A DNA stretch of 64,000 nt, taken from positions 1-64,000 of the forward strand of contig FMTN01000022.1 of the NCBI GenBank assembly GCA_900100095.1. The letters run 5' to 3'. Shown here one piece after another: positions 34,691 through 42,684 of the stretch; the first letter of the stretch is position 1, and each line of letters opens with the position of its first letter. A model generated the notes under the pieces. It saw only the letters and a program-made list of their open reading frames with translations, searched no databases and was not told the DNA's origin. The position numbers and the translations under genes are program-made. This DNA is from Lachnospiraceae bacterium C10 (lineage in GTDB: Bacteria > Bacillota > Clostridia > Lachnospirales > Lachnospiraceae).

Positions 34691-35178
34691 ATTTCCTCCT
34701 TCCAGCGGCGAAATTCATCTTCCATTCTTTCCCATTCTATCTTCTCGTCTTCATTCTGCTTATCCCAACTCTCCTTTGATTGAAATGAAAGTGCACCTCC
34801 GCAGAAATCCATCGTCATACCATATTTTTCAGCAGCGTCATTAAATGCATCATGAAGAGCTTTGCTCTTCTCATCCCCACCACGCGAAACATATCCGTAA
34901 ATCGCCTCATACACACTGCCCTCACATGAGATATATACATCTATATATGGGTCATCATAGAATTCCTCCAGACTGCAATCAGCAGGATCGAATGCATCAG
35001 CAGGATCTTCACAAAAATAGATTATCGTTTGTAAATTGGCAATTTTACTACCGTATCTGACATAATATTCGTAAGAATATATGCCAAACTCACCACCATA
35101 ATTATCCTCATACTTTATCAGATTTTCCTTAAGATCTCTAAAAAAATCAAGTATTCGTTCTTCTTTCATATATCCCAT
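34687..35178 (-). CDS. Small acidic protein of module 1 (family C)
   Basis: 163 residues, unknown family, strongly acidic and rich in Tyr (MGYMKEERILDFFRDLKENL, DPYIDVYISCEGSVYEAIYG, MTMDFCGGALSFQSKESW). A nearly identical but frameshifted copy lies in module 2 at 37364-37817. First gene of the operon, behind AAAGGAGGCAGGCT. The acidic, compact character might fit an inhibitor or immunity-like partner, but this is only a guess. Confidence 0.75.
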   Translation of the reverse strand: MGYMKEERILDFFRDLKENLIKYEDNYGGEFGIYSYEYYVRYGSKIANLQTIIYFCEDPADAFDPADCSLEEFYDDPYIDVYISCEGSVYEAIYGYVSRGGDEKSKALHDAFNDAAEKYGMTMDFCGGALSFQSKESWDKQNEDEKIEWERMEDEFRRWKEEI

Positions 35179-35227
35179 TAGCCTGCCTCCTTTTCTGCCA
35201 CCATACTCTCACAGAAGGTTCTTGATT

Positions 35228-35252
35228 TACGTCGACAGTATGTCATATACTC
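35228..35252. promoter_or_regulatory. Module operator motif, module 1
   Basis: CGTC-N4-GTATGTCATAT on the plus strand, in the region between the family C gene and the divergent regulator. The same motif with the same spacing occurs at 38916, 42617 and 45004. Confidence 0.6.
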
Positions 35253-35292
35253 AATATAGTACGTACATTTTTATTAGTCAAAGGAATATTTT

Positions 35293-35904
35293 ATGTCCAT
35301 TATCAAAAAAGAACGTTCAAAGATGACCAGACAACTAAAAATATACTACCGTCTTACTGCTTCCAAAATCATTGGGCCGAATGATATCATGCGTGAATTT
35401 GATATCTCAAGACGGATGCTCCAGCGTGATCTCAAGGACATCAGAGACTGTGGACTTTATAATGTAAAACTTGACCGCGCCAACAATAATTATATCAATA
35501 CGGATGGTGCCGTATTTGATGAATCCGCACCCAACCGACGCAGGGCTCATCTCCTACGCCTTTACCGCATTGGAACATTGATTTGGTCATTTCCTCATAT
35601 TAGTACTGATACTCTTCACACTTATGAAAATCTGTTGGAAGAATATGAGGATGCACTACAGGATTCACTTACCGATCCCGAGCAATATCCACCAGAAGAA
35701 CTCCCTGATAAACCAGATTTTCCTGACCTGCCGGATCTTAAATCACAATACTATGAACTTTTCCCTGATAGTAACGAAAGAACCCGGCAACGTGACTTCG
35801 AGGAACTCAACCGCGCCGGATTCAAGATATACTATGACAGAACATATAGAGCATTCCTTTTTAAGTGCGATGAATATACCGGAGAATTGATGGATATCGA
35901 TTAG
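35293..35904 (+). CDS. Two-wHTH transcriptional regulator (family D), module 1
   Basis: 203 residues. The N-terminal winged helix (IIGPNDIMREFDISRRMLQR then DLKDIRDCGLYNVK) resembles the DNA-binding half of WYL regulators, but no WYL domain follows. The C-terminus holds a second related unit (RTRQRDFEELNRAGFKIYYD). The two share the pattern RxxQRDxxxLxxxGxxxxxDR, so the protein may be an internal duplication. Divergent from the module 1 operon. Close homologues are at 38984 and, broken, at 42685. Start follows AAAGGAATATTTT. Likely repressor of its module. Confidence 0.8.
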   Translation: MSIIKKERSKMTRQLKIYYRLTASKIIGPNDIMREFDISRRMLQRDLKDIRDCGLYNVKLDRANNNYINTDGAVFDESAPNRRRAHLLRLYRIGTLIWSFPHISTDTLHTYENLLEEYEDALQDSLTDPEQYPPEELPDKPDFPDLPDLKSQYYELFPDSNERTRQRDFEELNRAGFKIYYDRTYRAFLFKCDEYTGELMDID

Positions 35905-36200
35905 CCAACCTCCGATAAAGCCTCAAAATACTCATCCGGATAATAAACAATATAATATGCCAGCCTTACCGCCATCATCCGCTTATGTTCATCATTCAAC
36001 CCTTTCCCTTTTCTGACTGACTCCATGATCCTGTATGCATCATTCTTCGGCATGGTCTTATTCATTAGATAGAGCATAATATCATCCCTTGATGCGATGC
36101 AATCAGACAGCCCTATCAGACCACTCTCTATAAGCTCTCCTTGATTCCTATACCACACTTCCGTCCCATGATACAAAGCTGATATTTTGACCAGATCATC
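35901..36200 (-). pseudogene. C-terminal fragment of PolC-type DNA polymerase III alpha
   Basis: The frame reads DDLVKISALYHGTEVWYRNQ, then SDCIASRDDIMLYL, AYRIMESVRKGKGL and MMAVRLAYYIVYYPDEYF. These match the C-terminal palm/fingers region of PolC (SHGTDVW, CRDDIM, KIMESVRKGKG, MAVRIAY). The segment that normally links GKGL to MMAVR is deleted. It follows the MBL N-terminal relic without a gap. It is an odd piece of a core replication gene inside an accessory region, presumably captured by recombination. Confidence 0.75.
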
Positions 36201-36409
36201 AACCCGATATGATCACCATGATAATGCGTGAAAAGAACGGCATCACATCAGGCACGCCGTATCATATCAACCATTTCTTCATCCGTCGAGTCTTCCGGTT
36301 CCGCATTCAGTTCTGAACCGAAATCCACAAAGATATGTGTGGTGTCCGTATATATTTCAGTGATACTGCCGCCTATTTGATGCGTACCACGGTGAACCTT
36401 TATTTTCAG
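36201..36409 (-). pseudogene. N-terminal relic of an RNase J-like MBL protein
   Basis: Reads KIKVHRGTHQIGGSITEIYT, then FVDFGSELNAEPEDSTDEE, a TGA after MIRRA, then CDAVLFTHYHGDHIGLM. The first MBL motif is intact but the protein then joins a PolC fragment. No ATG is left (CTG at 36409). It is more divergent from the module 1 MBL than the module 3 copy. Confidence 0.8.
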
Positions 36410-36430
36410 TAGACTATTCTTACCTTAAAC

Positions 36431-37363
36431 CTATAGGCTTTCATAGAATTCTTTAAGTTTCGTCTTTCTGTCGGAGTATAGACCAAATCCCATCTCAGCC
36501 GTCCCCGCAACATACACATCATCCAGCGCATTGCCGTATTCTCTCAATGCATTTCCAAGAATTGTCTTCAAATCCTCAACATCAGTTTTCCTGTTATTTC
36601 TTCCGTTATTTGTATTCCGCGAAATCAGGGCAAGAAGTAACTCCGGTTTTTCGCTCGAGATTTTAATCCTGTCGTATTGGTTCTTTAATCCCGGCAGGAG
36701 TCCAAGCATTTTGCTCTGGAAAAACATCTCACTGATGTCTGTTTTAACCTCTTTTAGAAGGTTTTCATCGCTGACCAGTCTTACATAGTCCTTGATATGA
36801 GATTGTATTCCGGCAACTCCCGAAAACGCTCGATCCATATATTTCACTTCTATAACAGACATTCGGAATACCGGCTTCTGTCTTTTCCCGCGCTCCATAA
36901 TAAGCCCGATCAAGTCAGGGATTGCACCACCCTTCTCATATTGGTGTTCCATATCTATAATGAAATAATCGCTCAGATTCCCTGCTTTTCCCGAATTATT
37001 CTCTCTCATTATCATTTGCATGAACTCTCTTTCATAGGGGCTTTTGGTTCCAGCCCCCATCCAGAGATCTATGTTTTGCTTCATAAGTGGCAAACAGCTC
37101 GGAAATTCATCATCGGCGATATATTCCGGGATATCATACATATACAAATCATTATCAAACTGCTCATGGTTTCTGCTTATACCATTACCTGACAGAGAGA
37201 AAATCTTAAAACCACGATAGTATATATCAATTCGATCCCTTCTCAGAACCGGACAGAGAGTATCATCCGCCAGAATGATGCGCCAGACCAAGCCGCGTTT
37301 TCCATTATCATTCTTCAATGACACGATCTGATCAAACAACCCACTTTCCAGATAGTGTATCAT
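36431..37363 (-). CDS. PD-(D/E)XK-like protein of module 2
   Basis: 311 residues from the ATG at 37363, chosen for AAGGAGGGAACGGAAT. The longer frame upstream is the tail of the broken family C copy. Core motif: GGAIPDLIGLIMERG, then FRMSVIEVKYMDRAF, then GIQSHIKDYVRLV, that is, Asp...Glu-x-Lys and a Q-x3-Y helix (residues about 150-205). It is not alignable by eye with the module 1 protein outside this core, so the modules carry different nuclease-like proteins in the same position. Confidence 0.7.
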   Translation of the reverse strand: MIHYLESGLFDQIVSLKNDNGKRGLVWRIILADDTLCPVLRRDRIDIYYRGFKIFSLSGNGISRNHEQFDNDLYMYDIPEYIADDEFPSCLPLMKQNIDLWMGAGTKSPYEREFMQMIMRENNSGKAGNLSDYFIIDMEHQYEKGGAIPDLIGLIMERGKRQKPVFRMSVIEVKYMDRAFSGVAGIQSHIKDYVRLVSDENLLKEVKTDISEMFFQSKMLGLLPGLKNQYDRIKISSEKPELLLALISRNTNNGRNNRKTDVEDLKTILGNALREYGNALDDVYVAGTAEMGFGLYSDRKTKLKEFYESL

Positions 37364-37817
37364 ATTCCGTTCCCTCCTTTTTTTGTTCTGTTCCTGCAGG
37401 CTCTCTTCAGAAGTAAACCCCAGCGCACCTCCGCAAAAATCCATCATCATACCATATTTTTCAGCAGCGTCATTGAATGCATCATGAAGAGCTTTTCTTT
37501 TCTCTTCTCACCCCCACGCCATGCGAAACATATCCATAAACCGCCTCATACATACTGCCTTCACATGAGATATATACATCTATATATGGGTCATCATAGA
37601 ATTCGTCCAGACTGCAATCAGCAGGATCGAATGCATCAGAAGGATCTTCACAGTTATAAATCATCGTTTGTAAATTGGCAATCTTACTACCGTATCTGAC
37701 ATAATCATCGTCAAAATATATGCCAAACTCACCACCATAACTGTCCTCATACTTTATCAGATTTTCCTTAAGATCTCTAAAAAAATCAAGTATTCGTTCT
37801 TCTTTCATATATCCCAT
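37364..37817 (-). pseudogene. Frameshifted family C copy, module 2
   Basis: From the ATG at 37817 the frame repeats the module 1 family C protein almost exactly (MGYMKEERILDFFRDLKENL, DPYIDVYISCEGSMYEAVYG). It then shifts at a GTGGGGGTGAG stretch (about 37504-37520) and stops. The original tail (MMMDFCGGALGFTSEESLQ) continues in another frame and runs into the start of the next gene without its own stop. Confidence 0.8.
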
Positions 37818-37839
37818 AGCCTGCTCCATATTATTAATT

Positions 37840-38193
37840 TTACTTACAAATAATAATAGGAAAGTGCTCTGAAGAATTATTGTATTCAACAAGACTCAAA
37901 AAATATTCTCCACCCTTCAAGAGATCACGTGAAAGGAGAAAAATAAAGTCTCCTGAAGAAGATGAACAAACAGGACAATCCAGAGGATAAGGTACTACCT
38001 CACCATCTGACATTTCAATAAAGAACATCTGAATATCAAAAGCGTCGTATAAAACTGAGAAACAATCCTCAGTAATTTCAACCAAATCTTCTGGAGAAAG
38101 TGTCACCCTCTGAAAGGTCAACCCACCTTCATTTTCCTGTTTCACTACATACAACTTGTCAAGATTCCTTAAAATAAGTTCAAAACCTGTCAT
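37840..38193 (-). CDS. Hypothetical protein, module 2
   Basis: 117 residues, unknown. Acidic with a CPVCSSSSGDF segment in the middle and hydrophobic strands (MFFIEMSDGEV, DFIFLLSRDLL). The start has CAGGAGGGCATTTTC. It ends 23 bp before the broken family C copy. It looks like a soluble SUKH- or immunity-style small protein, but I cannot support a family. Confidence 0.6.
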   Translation of the reverse strand: MTGFELILRNLDKLYVVKQENEGGLTFQRVTLSPEDLVEITEDCFSVLYDAFDIQMFFIEMSDGEVVPYPLDCPVCSSSSGDFIFLLSRDLLKGGEYFLSLVEYNNSSEHFPIIICK

Positions 38194-38362
38194 GAAAATG
38201 CCCTCCTGTATGAGTATAACAACTTTCCTTGTAGGTAATATACGATATAAAATATATCAGGTACTATCCCCAAAAAAGGAAAGAATCTTTCAGAACATAG
38301 AAATAAATTTAGATTATAACTCTAATAAAAAATACATGATTCCCACAATCATTCTTTATCCC

Positions 38363-38470
38363 TCATTTGCTCCAAACAGGATACCAATATTCTTGGTTGT
38401 CTTTGATCCAATATCCTGTACTATATGTACCTGTTAATGGGTCATATACTTTCTTCCCTGTATAAATCAT
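38363..38470 (-). CDS. 35-residue small protein, module 2
   Basis: Starts MIYTGKKVYDPLTGTYSTGY and ends YWYPVWSK; Tyr/Trp-rich. Its ATG overlaps the TGA of the gene upstream (ATGA), which supports translation. No family known. Confidence 0.5.
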   Translation of the reverse strand: MIYTGKKVYDPLTGTYSTGYWIKDNQEYWYPVWSK

Positions 38471-38724
38471 TTCTCGCCTTCTGCCTTGTACTTGTCAAGA
38501 ATCGAATAAATACTTCCAAACACATTGTCAGTGCATTGTTTGCATGATAGGTATTCATCAACGGATAATCGGCAATCAGCTTTATACTTGACAATCTCGG
38601 CTCTTATCTTGTCGAGAACAGGCTCCTGCTCTAAACCGCTTGTAACTCTGTCAAAGACATCTATAATCTGATTTGCTTCATCGTTTGATGGAAGAAAATC
38701 TAGTATCTTGTAGACATCAGACAC
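38467..38724 (-). CDS. Hypothetical protein, module 2
   Basis: 85 residues, mostly helical and acidic (MSDVYKILDFLPSNDEANQI, CKQCTDNVFGSIYSILDKYK). Starts with GTG behind GAGGGAAGATTTT. Coupled by four-base overlap to the 35-residue gene. Family unknown. Confidence 0.65.
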   Translation of the reverse strand: MSDVYKILDFLPSNDEANQIIDVFDRVTSGLEQEPVLDKIRAEIVKYKADCRLSVDEYLSCKQCTDNVFGSIYSILDKYKAEGEK

Positions 38725-38744
38725 AAAATCTTCCCTCGCGTCAT

Positions 38745-38870
38745 CTAAGGTGCAGGCTCGCTCTCTAATGCTTTGATAACTCGATTAAGCTGGAGCACAC
38801 TTATCTCTACTTTTTCAGTATTCTGCTTTCCGTCAGTATATTTCTTCAAAAAGTCGATTATTTTTGTCAT
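38745..38870 (-). CDS. 41-residue small protein, module 2 operon leader gene
   Basis: Reads MTKIIDFLKKYTDGKQNTEK and ends ALESEPAP. An upstream ATG at 38882 adds four residues. It is the first open frame after the module 2 promoter (TTGACA...TATGAT on the minus strand at about 38895-38922) and 20 bp before the 85-residue gene. Confidence 0.5.
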   Translation of the reverse strand: MTKIIDFLKKYTDGKQNTEKVEISVLQLNRVIKALESEPAP

Positions 38871-38894
38871 GGTTTGCTTCATGCGCACAGTATA

Positions 38895-38938
38895 TCATAA
38901 TCTGCACTTGGATTGTGTCAAGGGTTTGTCGTATAATA
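38895..38938. promoter_or_regulatory. Module 2 promoter with operator motif
   Basis: Minus strand: TTGACA, 16-bp spacer, TATGAT. Plus strand: TGTC-N4-GTTTGTCGTAT at 38916-38934, the motif seen at the other modules. Its first half is the complement of the -35 box, so a bound regulator would block the promoter. Confidence 0.65.
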
Positions 38939-38983
38939 ACCATACTGGATATATGATCTTTTGACAAAGAGAAAGGATACTTT

Positions 38984-39583
38984 ATGGCAAAAAGTGATGG
39001 CACAAAGATGGCACGTCAGCTTCAGATATATAATTGTATCGAATCCATTCGAAATAATGCTGTTTACAGCCCTACTGAGCTGATGGATATCTTCAAAATT
39101 TCACGTCGTATGCTACAAAGAGATCTCAAGGATATCCGGGACTGTGGACTGATCAATGTAAAATATGATAAATCGCAGGACAGATATATTTTCGATGAAG
39201 ACATCGCCTTTGATGACTCTGCGTCCCCCCGCCGCCGGCAACATCTATTGCGTCTGTATCGTATAGGAACCCTTATCAAAACCCTTCCTCAAGTCGATAT
39301 TGAAGCTTTACACAGTTACGAAGACCGTCTCGAAGAGTTTAATGAATTTGTCGAAGAAACCAAATACGATCCGGATACCACACCTGAATCCATAGAGGCC
39401 GTCCGCTCGTTTATGATTCCGGACGAAGTTGATCTTCCTGACATTAAAGAAAAATACTATGCCCTTTTCCCTGATAGCAACGAAAGAACCCGGCAACGGG
39501 ACTTTAAAGAAATGAACCGTGCCGGATTTAATATCTATTACAGCCGTAAGCATAAAGCTTTCATATTTGAGTATGACGAGTAA
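38984..39583 (+). CDS. Two-wHTH transcriptional regulator (family D), module 2
   Basis: 199 residues, clear paralogue of the module 1 regulator (SPTELMDIFKISRRMLQRDL, YALFPDSNERTRQRDFKEMN). It has the same two-unit plan and lacks a WYL domain. Divergent from the module 2 operon. The ATG follows AGAAAGGATACTTT. The middle linker differs most, while the DNA-reading helices are nearly identical, so the regulators may recognise the same shared motif. Confidence 0.8.
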   Translation: MAKSDGTKMARQLQIYNCIESIRNNAVYSPTELMDIFKISRRMLQRDLKDIRDCGLINVKYDKSQDRYIFDEDIAFDDSASPRRRQHLLRLYRIGTLIKTLPQVDIEALHSYEDRLEEFNEFVEETKYDPDTTPESIEAVRSFMIPDEVDLPDIKEKYYALFPDSNERTRQRDFKEMNRAGFNIYYSRKHKAFIFEYDE

Positions 39584-39601
39584 ACCGGCCTGTCCATGAA
39601 A

Positions 39602-39931
39602 CTATAATCCCCATGTTGCAAGAGGCACTCCTGCTTCCCTACGGTGCTGATTTTCTATTGCAAAAATGAGCTGTGGATCATCAACCTCACCATACCAGTG
39701 CTTAATAAGTACTCCTTGATTTCTTTTTGCCCACTCAATAGTATCTGCAAAATCACTTTCTTCATTGCCCTTGTCAATCACACAGGGATTGTCGGATATC
39801 AAAATAGGAATAAGCCAGTCTTCTTTGCAGGCATAGAAATATGGTGTACAATCCGCCAAACGTTCTGAAGCCTCGCATTCAAAATATAAGTCATGCGCCA
39901 GACCTGTCTCTCGTGGCGTTATCTTGACCAC
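39602..39931 (-). CDS. Family F protein, probably N-terminally truncated
   Basis: 109 residues from a GTG at 39931 without a good ribosome site. The same frame continues upstream (RRDIDGFLV) to a TAA that ends the DUF2786 fragment. Paralogue of the protein at 43395 (ETGLAHDLYFECEASERLAD versus ETGLSCKIFLECIAKERFPD; both have EDW..PI.IS and LI.HW). Function unknown. It may be a non-expressed remnant. Confidence 0.55.
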   Translation of the reverse strand: MVKITPRETGLAHDLYFECEASERLADCTPYFYACKEDWLIPILISDNPCVIDKGNEESDFADTIEWAKRNQGVLIKHWYGEVDDPQLIFAIENQHRREAGVPLATWGL

Positions 39932-39955
39932 AAGAAATCCATCTATATCACGCCG

Positions 39956-40108
39956 TTACTTGTCGGTTTCATAATCAATCGAAAGATTGTACTTTAGCAT
40001 TAAATCCTGCGCTTTGAGCAACGCGGCCTTCGCCTCATTGGGATTGCTGCTCTGCGACAAAGCCAGCAGTTTTTTTATTTTTTCTTCAATGCTTTCCGTT
40101 GCTTTCAT
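39956..40108 (-). pseudogene. N-terminal DUF2786 fragment
   Basis: 50 residues: KIKKLLALSQSSNPNEAKAA, then LLKAQDLMLKYNLSID, typical of the DUF2786 domain start, ending at TAA where full proteins continue for well over 100 residues. The ATG overlaps the stop of the PD-(D/E)XK-like gene (ATGA). It is in frame with the family F remnant, so a deletion seems to have joined the two. Confidence 0.65.
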
Positions 40109-41049
40109 CCAAGTTCAAATTCTCCATCAACCTTAAAGTTGTTCAAAATTGATTTCTTGAGGCAGCCTTTTTCAATAGATTTTATGTAAGCGTATTTTAC
40201 AGTGACTGAATCAGATTTGGATTTTTCAAATATGTATTTATAATTATTATTCAGCACATTTTTCTTAGAGTTCTTAAATTCATCCGCATGGGAGAATAAA
40301 AAAAGTAATTCCACAGCAATATCTTTAGTTGATATATTGCTAATCATATCTTCTATTTTTTTATCACAATCAACTAATCCACATTTTATTCTTTCATGTA
40401 ATGTTTTTATCAAATGATTCGTTATTTTAGCATCATCATAATACTTTGACATATCATTATAATGTTCTGCGAGGCTAACACCAAATCCCTCTTCAGTTGA
40501 TTTATATTCAGTTATATAAAAGGTTATCCTGTCTTCTTCCATTCCGACACATACCAGATCTGCCTTGGGATTTTTGTCAATCTTTGCATTGGCAATTTTG
40601 TTTTTATCGACAGAGTATTCCATGTCTATGACTGCGAGCAGATCCTCCGACAGTTTTGAATTGAGCGCAGCAATCCTGTTTTCGCGTTCACGCTCATAAT
40701 GATTTCTTGGTTCCTTTCCACTTACTTTTCCTTTTTTAAAGTTGTCTTTATCACATGCGCGATTACAACAGCACTTTATCATGCTGTCCCAGTTTGAAAA
40801 AAGATAGTCAAATCCTCTTTTATTTACAAATTCATATGATCCATAAGAATACTTTTCATATTCCTTATCCCAAATATGGAAATCGTTACCCTCCGGCATG
40901 TTAAAATGACACATTTCCCCGCCGGAAGAATAAAGATGCGCAACTATTGTTTCCGGATCATCTACTCTCGGTTTCAGGCTTATAAAAACCTTGCCATCAT
41001 TCATACTTTTGCATTTGTTAATCAGTTTTAAAACATTACCCTTTGACAT
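40105..41049 (-). CDS. PD-(D/E)XK-like protein of module 3
   Basis: 314 residues, not recognised as a whole. Core motif in the middle: PKADLVCVGMEEDRITFYIT, then EYKSTEEGFG, then a helix ending in HYNDMSKYYDD (residues about 165-215), again Asp...Glu-x-Lys. The cysteine set CCCNRACDKDNF near residue 95 is unusual. The start has GGAGGTAAAAGATT. It occupies the same place as the nuclease-like genes of modules 1 and 2 but is a third, different protein. Confidence 0.7.
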   Translation of the reverse strand: MSKGNVLKLINKCKSMNDGKVFISLKPRVDDPETIVAHLYSSGGEMCHFNMPEGNDFHIWDKEYEKYSYGSYEFVNKRGFDYLFSNWDSMIKCCCNRACDKDNFKKGKVSGKEPRNHYERERENRIAALNSKLSEDLLAVIDMEYSVDKNKIANAKIDKNPKADLVCVGMEEDRITFYITEYKSTEEGFGVSLAEHYNDMSKYYDDAKITNHLIKTLHERIKCGLVDCDKKIEDMISNISTKDIAVELLFLFSHADEFKNSKKNVLNNNYKYIFEKSKSDSVTVKYAYIKSIEKGCLKKSILNNFKVDGEFELG

Positions 41050-41104
41050 AATCTTTTACCTCCATCTTCATAACTCATGCTTTTATCAGGCATTCTTATA
41101 CTAC

Positions 41105-41410
41105 CTATCCCTTCACAACCTGTCCGTTTGAGAGGTACCCTTGAATCATAAGGTTCTCAAGCCACCGCGAAAGCCTGCAATCAAGTTCATCCCCTTTGGC
41201 ATAAAGTTCAGGATTCCAGCAGTCCGGATTTCCTTTAGCATAGAGTTCTTCGTTGCTAAAAAGTGTTTTGCTCATATAGTGAACCGGGGTTGCCTGAGTT
41301 ATATGACCTTCACTGTCAAGATTCAGCTCAATATCCATCAGAGGATCAACCAGTGATTCCCCATGGAATCTGCTGATCAGGCACATCTCGATTGTAATCA
41401 TATCCTCGTT
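41105..41410 (-). pseudogene. C-terminal fragment of an unknown protein, module 3
   Basis: About 100 residues (ISRFHGESLVDPLMDIELNL, YMSKTLFSNEELYAKGNPDC, LSRWLENLMIQGYLSNG) that begin at the point where the MBL copy upstream breaks off. It has no start of its own. Family unknown. Confidence 0.55.
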
Positions 41411-41834
41411 GCATCTGGTACAGTTCAAAGTCTTCTTTCGCCCAGACAAGAAGATCCTTCTCAGAGAACTTCTCTTCATCCGCTCTCTCCACAAAAGTAA
41501 TTGACCCGTTTTCAAAGCGTTCAGTCAGTTTTGCAACAGCAGCATCTTTGATTGCTCTGCGGATATTAAGCATCACCTTGAAGGTTACTTCTCCCATATA
41601 CAGATCTACATCATCCGGAATCTCCATAAACCTACCGATATGGTCTCCATGATAATGAGTAAAGAAAACGGCCTCCACCTTTTCTTCTTCCCAATTAAAT
41701 TCAATGTTAGGTTCTTTCTCGGCTCCCGGAAGTTTTTCCCAAAAATCGATCACTATTTTTGTTTTCTCTGTAGTAATAACTGTAATGCCCCCGCCAATCT
41801 GATCACCCTGATGAACTTTGATATCTGCAGACAT
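41411..41834 (-). pseudogene. Deleted RNase J-like MBL copy, module 3
   Basis: Starts at the ATG at 41834 after AGAGGAGAAGCAT and matches the module 1 MBL closely (THYHGDHIGRFMEIPDDVDL) up to SITFVERA, where it jumps to DEEKFSEKDLLVWA, an in-frame loss of 89 codons between two GAGAGAGCGG repeats. After LLVWAKE it changes to unrelated sequence. It lacks the second metal motif and must be inactive. Confidence 0.85.
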
Positions 41835-41929
41835 ATGCTTCTCCTCTAAAACCAAAAATCATTATCTGAGTTACTTCGGCCGAATGCCGATCCCGTAGCG
41901 CTCATTCTTTGCTGATGGTATCCGCCCCC

Positions 41930-42562
41930 TTACATATGACTGACTATTTCGTCAACCACTTCCATAAATACCTTTCCTTTATTTCCTTTTAAGCTCTTGA
42001 CAATATCCGGAAGTGGCTTTGCCAGGAACAAATCCAATTCCGCCAGAGATTTAAAGTTCTTGACAATATCCGTATTCTCCGGAAGGTGGATCTTTACTGT
42101 TTCTCCGTTTTCTTTTTCTCCAATGATCTCCGCCTGGAAAACTTTTCGATCACGAATAGCCCAGCCTCTAACAACTTTTTCAAAGGTCTCCTTTCGCATC
42201 AACCACACAACTGCGGGATCATCCGTCCAATAGCTCCCTATCTTATCGGGGTTTCCAATTTTTGTATGGAACTCCCTTAAACGCTTGAATATAGCTTTTT
42301 CTATCAGTTCATCAAGAAATCCATATTGCAGTTTTGCGCGCAGATCAATCTTTTCATAATATTCCAGAGGAAGACCGTCTTCCCAGCCCAGATCTTCTTC
42401 CGTCTCATCATATATTCTAAGCATACCTATAAGCCCATAATCCTCAGATTCCGGATCAAAACTACTCCCGCACATTGCTTCATCCTGGTCAATCTCAAAA
42501 CAGATTTTGAGTTTAGGTGCCGCCTGTAATTCATATTTTGCTTTAACCGATTTTATCTTCAT
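41930..42562 (-). CDS. Hypothetical protein, module 3
   Basis: 210 residues, soluble, acidic; SECB-like or SUKH-like appearance in the first half (IKSVKAKYELQAAPKLKICF, YGLIGMLRIYDETEEDLGW) and a helical C-terminus (DIVKSLKGNKGKVFMEVVDE). I do not recognise a family. First gene after the module 3 promoter, with AAAGGAGCGCAAGGTT. Confidence 0.65.
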   Translation of the reverse strand: MKIKSVKAKYELQAAPKLKICFEIDQDEAMCGSSFDPESEDYGLIGMLRIYDETEEDLGWEDGLPLEYYEKIDLRAKLQYGFLDELIEKAIFKRLREFHTKIGNPDKIGSYWTDDPAVVWLMRKETFEKVVRGWAIRDRKVFQAEIIGEKENGETVKIHLPENTDIVKNFKSLAELDLFLAKPLPDIVKSLKGNKGKVFMEVVDEIVSHM

Positions 42563-42612
42563 AACCTTGCGCTCCTTTCTTGTGATCGTATCTTATCACA
42601 ATATCCTCTTAG

Positions 42613-42640
42613 TTTGCGTCAAACGTATGTCATATGATTT
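42613..42640. promoter_or_regulatory. Module operator motif, module 3
   Basis: CGTC-N4-GTATGTCATAT at 42617-42635 (plus strand). Its first half overlaps TTGACG, the likely -35 of the 42562 gene on the minus strand. Confidence 0.6.
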
Positions 42641-42684
42641 AGTATGTTACATTCATTTCGCTTAGTCAAAGGATTGGTATTCGT

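Noticed and set aside
33365-34783. 472-residue plus-strand frame over the MBL gene
   Set aside because: It is the antisense of the MBL gene, whose motifs, starts and overlaps with neighbours are convincing. The composition of the plus frame (Ile/His/Cys-rich) is that of a shadow.
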